From NCBI GenBank assembly GCA_030591405.1, contig JAUVBC010000013.1, forward strand, positions 1-14,804: 14,804 nt of DNA, given 5' to 3'. This DNA is from Candidatus Zixiibacteriota bacterium. Its GTDB lineage: Bacteria > Zixibacteria > MSB-5A5 > GN15 > PGXB01. Numbering within the stretch: position 1 is the first letter of the stretch; each line of letters begins with the position of its first letter. The position numbers were made by a program, and so were the translations under genes. The notes beneath the pieces were generated by a model. That model worked only from the letters and a program-made list of their open reading frames with translations. It made no database searches and was not told the DNA's origin. Shown here piece after piece: positions 12,147-14,804 of the stretch.

Positions 12147-13790
12147 TTAATCAATGGTGCTTGCCGCTGCCTGGGTGTAACCGACATTTTCCTGGTTCCA
12201 GCCGGTCCTTTGGAATATCTGAATAGTTGGTGACATCGGTGGCAATTTGCTTGGATCATCAAAGTCAGTATCATACGACCAGACCCGATTTGGCGGGGAA
12301 TAATACGAGTCGCCCCATGTCCCTGTCGCCTGCAATGAGTTCCAAAGATTAACAAATGACCCGGAATATGTAAAATCAATGCCTGACCATTCCTCCAGGA
12401 ATCGGGGAAGGTTTTCGAGTCCCCCGTTATAGTCGGTGCTTGTTGTGTTGGTATTTCCGGTCATAATGGCGGCGTTTACCGTGGTTTTGGTTGCTTTACG
12501 CTGGTTTTTATCCAATGTGGAGAAGGCATCATCCCAACTGTTTGAGAGAAATGTAACCGCATCCCCGGCAATAGATGCCGGCTGTTTATTGATAGAATTA
12601 AAATCGCCCTGAACATAAATCGGATTTTCGCTATAAAACGATAGCGGTTTGCCTATAGCTGCACCATTCACCAGTCGGCTGGCATTAAAGCCTGACCGCG
12701 AATCTGAAAAATAGATTACGCCATTGGAGGGAAAATAGGAACTACTGGATAATTTTGCGACATCAATTTCGGTTGCATTAACATTATTTCCCTCACGGCC
12801 GTCATAAAATGTAGTCGAGGTAACAGCTCCGGCGGGAAGAAAGGCGTTAACCGTTGTCCAGACAGCTCCAATTTTGACCTGAACCGACCCGTCAATTATT
12901 TTCATTTCAGCCACATTTTCATAGGAATCAGCATTGCCCGATGCCCGCTCGATCAACTTATGCGGATCACCTTCGTTAGTGAGTGGCAAATTTAATGCTT
13001 CCTGACCAAAGGCCGCGTCCTGAACCTTTCCACCCCATCTGGCTGAGGCGGAATCATACCAATTTGCGGATGCTGACGATAAAAATGAGTTATCATCATT
13101 TTTCATATTTTGATATGTGCCTGAATTATCTTTTATAAAGACATCACCGGTCGATACGCCGCCGGCCCCTTTGCGGCCATGAAGAATATCTCCCGCGGCA
13201 GTAACATAACTATCGATATATAAATTGCTTCCCGCCTGCAGCCAAAGATTGCTATTGGTATGGACGCGACCGTTTAGAATCATATCCGGTCCCGGTGCGA
13301 TTTCAAGATCGTTTTCATAGAACACGGCAAATTGAAATAAAGGAACCAACGCAACTTCAAATGACTGCGTTAGAGTCACCTGACCGGCGTCAATAAGCGA
13401 GGTGCCTATTGATTTAATGGTGTAGGTCTGCACCAGCCCATTTAGTCCGGCCAGAGATCCCTGGCTGAGTTTGCGCATTTCTGCGGCACCATCGACTCCG
13501 GCAACATAGGCCGAAGTTGCATCGGTTAGTTGTTCATTGCCAGCCGGGAATGTCGTGGGCGGCCCGCCATTTTCCTCATAATAGGTCTGTATAGCAGCCG
13601 AAGCTTTTTCCAGTCCAGATTCGGCGGCATAGAAGGCCAGCGTTTCATTCATCTGATTACCGGCGATATTTATCTCATCGTTGGCCAGTTTAACCGCCGC
13701 CACGCCGATCATGGTCAGCATGACCATCATCATGACGGCGATGAATGTCACCGAGCCTTGAGAGTTTCTGATTTTTCTGATTATTTTCAT
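12147..13790 (-). CDS. PilX-type prepilin-like protein
   Basis: 547 aa from ATG 13790, with AAGGA 8 nt upstream; ATG 13796 is too close to it. The N-terminus MKIIRKIRNSQGSVTFIAVM is a type IV prepilin leader with predicted prepilin-peptidase cleavage after Gly before SVTFIA. It lacks the Glu at position +5, as PilX-like minor pilins often do. A 20-residue hydrophobic helix follows (VTFIAVMMMVMLTMIGVAAV), then a pilin-like helix with ETLAFYAAESGLEKASAAI. The remaining ~450 residues are a large extracellular domain with beta-rich segments, NGRVHTNSNLWLQAGSNLYI, then conserved blocks GQEALNLPLT, SNGVIYFSDSRSG, ENPIYVQGDFNSINKQPASI, LENLPRFLEEWSG, and FDDPSKLPPMSPTIQIFQRT. It probably works in a pilus or pseudopilus, possibly as a surface-exposed tip or minor subunit. 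Paralogous to the upstream gene, 49 nt away. Confidence 0.88.
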   Translation of the reverse strand: MKIIRKIRNSQGSVTFIAVMMMVMLTMIGVAAVKLANDEINIAGNQMNETLAFYAAESGLEKASAAIQTYYEENGGPPTTFPAGNEQLTDATSAYVAGVDGAAEMRKLSQGSLAGLNGLVQTYTIKSIGTSLIDAGQVTLTQSFEVALVPLFQFAVFYENDLEIAPGPDMILNGRVHTNSNLWLQAGSNLYIDSYVTAAGDILHGRKGAGGVSTGDVFIKDNSGTYQNMKNDDNSFLSSASANWYDSASARWGGKVQDAAFGQEALNLPLTNEGDPHKLIERASGNADSYENVAEMKIIDGSVQVKIGAVWTTVNAFLPAGAVTSTTFYDGREGNNVNATEIDVAKLSSSSYFPSNGVIYFSDSRSGFNASRLVNGAAIGKPLSFYSENPIYVQGDFNSINKQPASIAGDAVTFLSNSWDDAFSTLDKNQRKATKTTVNAAIMTGNTNTTSTDYNGGLENLPRFLEEWSGIDFTYSGSFVNLWNSLQATGTWGDSYYSPPNRVWSYDTDFDDPSKLPPMSPTIQIFQRTGWNQENVGYTQAAASTID

Positions 13791-13839
13791 CTCCATATTC
13801 CTTGGTTATAATTAGAAATAATTCTGTTTCTTATTCCAT

Positions 13840-14804
13840 TTATAATGTTGCAGTCGAATATTCCAGACTTTCCTGTCTCCAACCAACTCTCTGGAAAGTA
13901 CGTACCAATGGTGTTTCCGGGGGAAGCTTATTAGGGTCATCCAGATCATGATCATAACCCCAATTACGGGTAGGTGCTGAATAGTATCCCGGATTTCCTT
14001 TATATTGATAAGTTCCCTTTGCCTGTTCCGATTTCCACATACAAATCATTGAACCGCTAAGTTTAAATTCCTTACCGTTCCAATTTTCAAGAAAACGAGG
14101 CAGATTTTCAACCCCACCACCATAATTTGATGAGGTTGGTTCCAAGTCACCGGTTATAAATGAAAGATTTACTTCCGTTTTGCCAGTGACAGGACGTGAT
14201 GTATAATTGGTATTAGCTGAATTTGCCTTATTTGTAGGCTTCCAGTCGTTGGATAAAAAGGTACATGCATCGGCTATTACTGAGGCCGGTTGTTTGGTGG
14301 TTGTATTAAAATCGCCTTCCACATAAACCGGGTTTTCGCTGACCAGAGTCATACCAAGCCCATCATTTCCGATATCAGCGCCATTGGCCAGAGTGAGACC
14401 ATTCATTAAATTGGAGGCAACAGCGCGTTGGTCGGAAACATAGATAACGCCATTGGACGGATAGTATCCGCTGGCTTTTAGGGCAGCTATATCAATTTCT
14501 GTATTTCTGACACTTTTCTTTTCGTGGCGATCGGTGAAATCCTCGGAACCATCTGATGTTATGATTCCGGCCAAAGGACCACTGACATCCATCCAGACTC
14601 CGCCGACCTTAGAATATGAAACACCATCAATAATTTTGAAATCAGCTTTGGTTTCATAAGAATCAGAATTGGCACCGCCATTAGATCGCTCAATTATATT
14701 ATGAGGATCGCTTCCAGAGGTTAAGGGAAGGTTGAGCTCTTCCTGTCCAAACGCCTTATCGCGGACATTATTATCCCACCGCGACGATGCAGAATCGTAC
14801 CAAT
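13840..14804 (-). CDS. Second PilX-type prepilin-like paralog (5' end outside window)
   Basis: 320 residues visible, open to the window edge; the first Met at 14592 is internal because the frame upstream continues with sequence aligning to the paralog (WYDSASSRW, DKAFGQEELNLPLTSGSDPH). The same blocks as the 12147-13790 gene occur in the same order: TEIDIAALKASGYYPSNGVI, ENPVYVEGDFNTTTKQPASV, LSNDWKPTN, ENLPRFLENWNG, and LDDPNKLPPETPLVRTFQRV. It ends EYSTATL. It lies upstream on the same strand, so the two are likely cotranscribed. The N-terminal prepilin leader would be outside the window, so the type IV pilin assignment for this copy is by homology to its neighbour. Confidence 0.85.
   Translation of the reverse strand, partial: WYDSASSRWDNNVRDKAFGQEELNLPLTSGSDPHNIIERSNGGANSDSYETKADFKIIDGVSYSKVGGVWMDVSGPLAGIITSDGSEDFTDRHEKKSVRNTEIDIAALKASGYYPSNGVIYVSDQRAVASNLMNGLTLANGADIGNDGLGMTLVSENPVYVEGDFNTTTKQPASVIADACTFLSNDWKPTNKANSANTNYTSRPVTGKTEVNLSFITGDLEPTSSNYGGGVENLPRFLENWNGKEFKLSGSMICMWKSEQAKGTYQYKGNPGYYSAPTRNWGYDHDLDDPNKLPPETPLVRTFQRVGWRQESLEYSTATL

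Noticed and set aside
1..14804. tRNA, rRNA, CRISPR array, insertion sequence, integrase or prophage markers
   Set aside because: No acceptor/TΨC patterns, spaced direct repeats, transposase motifs or terminal inverted repeats were seen.

Overview
This window is bacterial chromosome from a Gram-negative (diderm) organism of moderately low GC. It encodes a C-terminal outer-membrane barrel, another probable outer-membrane barrel and several exported proteins. The exported beta-propeller ending in a two-loop dockerin (GDATGDGSVNILDVV...), together with the PilX-like prepilins, resembles gene content I associate with uncultured FCB-group lineages such as Zixibacteria. That placement is inference; no rRNA or other strong phylogenetic marker was compared.

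Layout. 1-54 is the tail of a plus-strand gene that converges on gyrB. 145-2466 (minus) is a dciA-gyrB pair, a replication and topology locus, with a clear terminator after gyrB. 2575-3793 (minus) is a tight run of four short genes that I cannot assign: 72 aa, a 103-aa membrane protein, 78 aa, and a 144-aa basic protein with a Cys cluster. 3794-4894 is about 1.1 kb with little coding content. Its best feature is a self-contained minus-strand unit: possible promoter, 41-codon ORF, small hairpin, strong terminator. The rest is AT-rich. 4895-6646 (plus) is a secreted PQQ-type beta-propeller with a C-terminal dockerin. It converges, through a bidirectional terminator, on 6700-9318 (minus), a patatin phospholipase fused to POTRA-like and BamA-like barrel regions.

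9390-12058 (plus) is a three-gene operon: a TrmH/SpoU RNA methyltransferase, an exported beta-repeat (DUF4097-like) protein, and a probable outer-membrane barrel. The methyltransferase has no ATG, GTG or TTG anywhere in its N-terminal part. An AAGGAG ribosome-binding site sits 7 nt before an ACG that aligns with the expected start, so the gene seems to start on ACG or carries an ATG-to-ACG change. A 16-bp perfect hairpin separates this operon from two tandem, paralogous PilX-type prepilin-like genes on the minus strand (12147-14804), the first-transcribed one running off the window.

How the parts relate. dciA-gyrB is housekeeping. The propeller, patatin-barrel, DUF4097-like, barrel and prepilin genes are all envelope or surface proteins. 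The most plausible undescribed items are the four-gene small-protein operon, the 41-aa transcription unit and the ACG-start methyltransferase. I saw no tRNA, rRNA, CRISPR array, insertion sequence or prophage marker.
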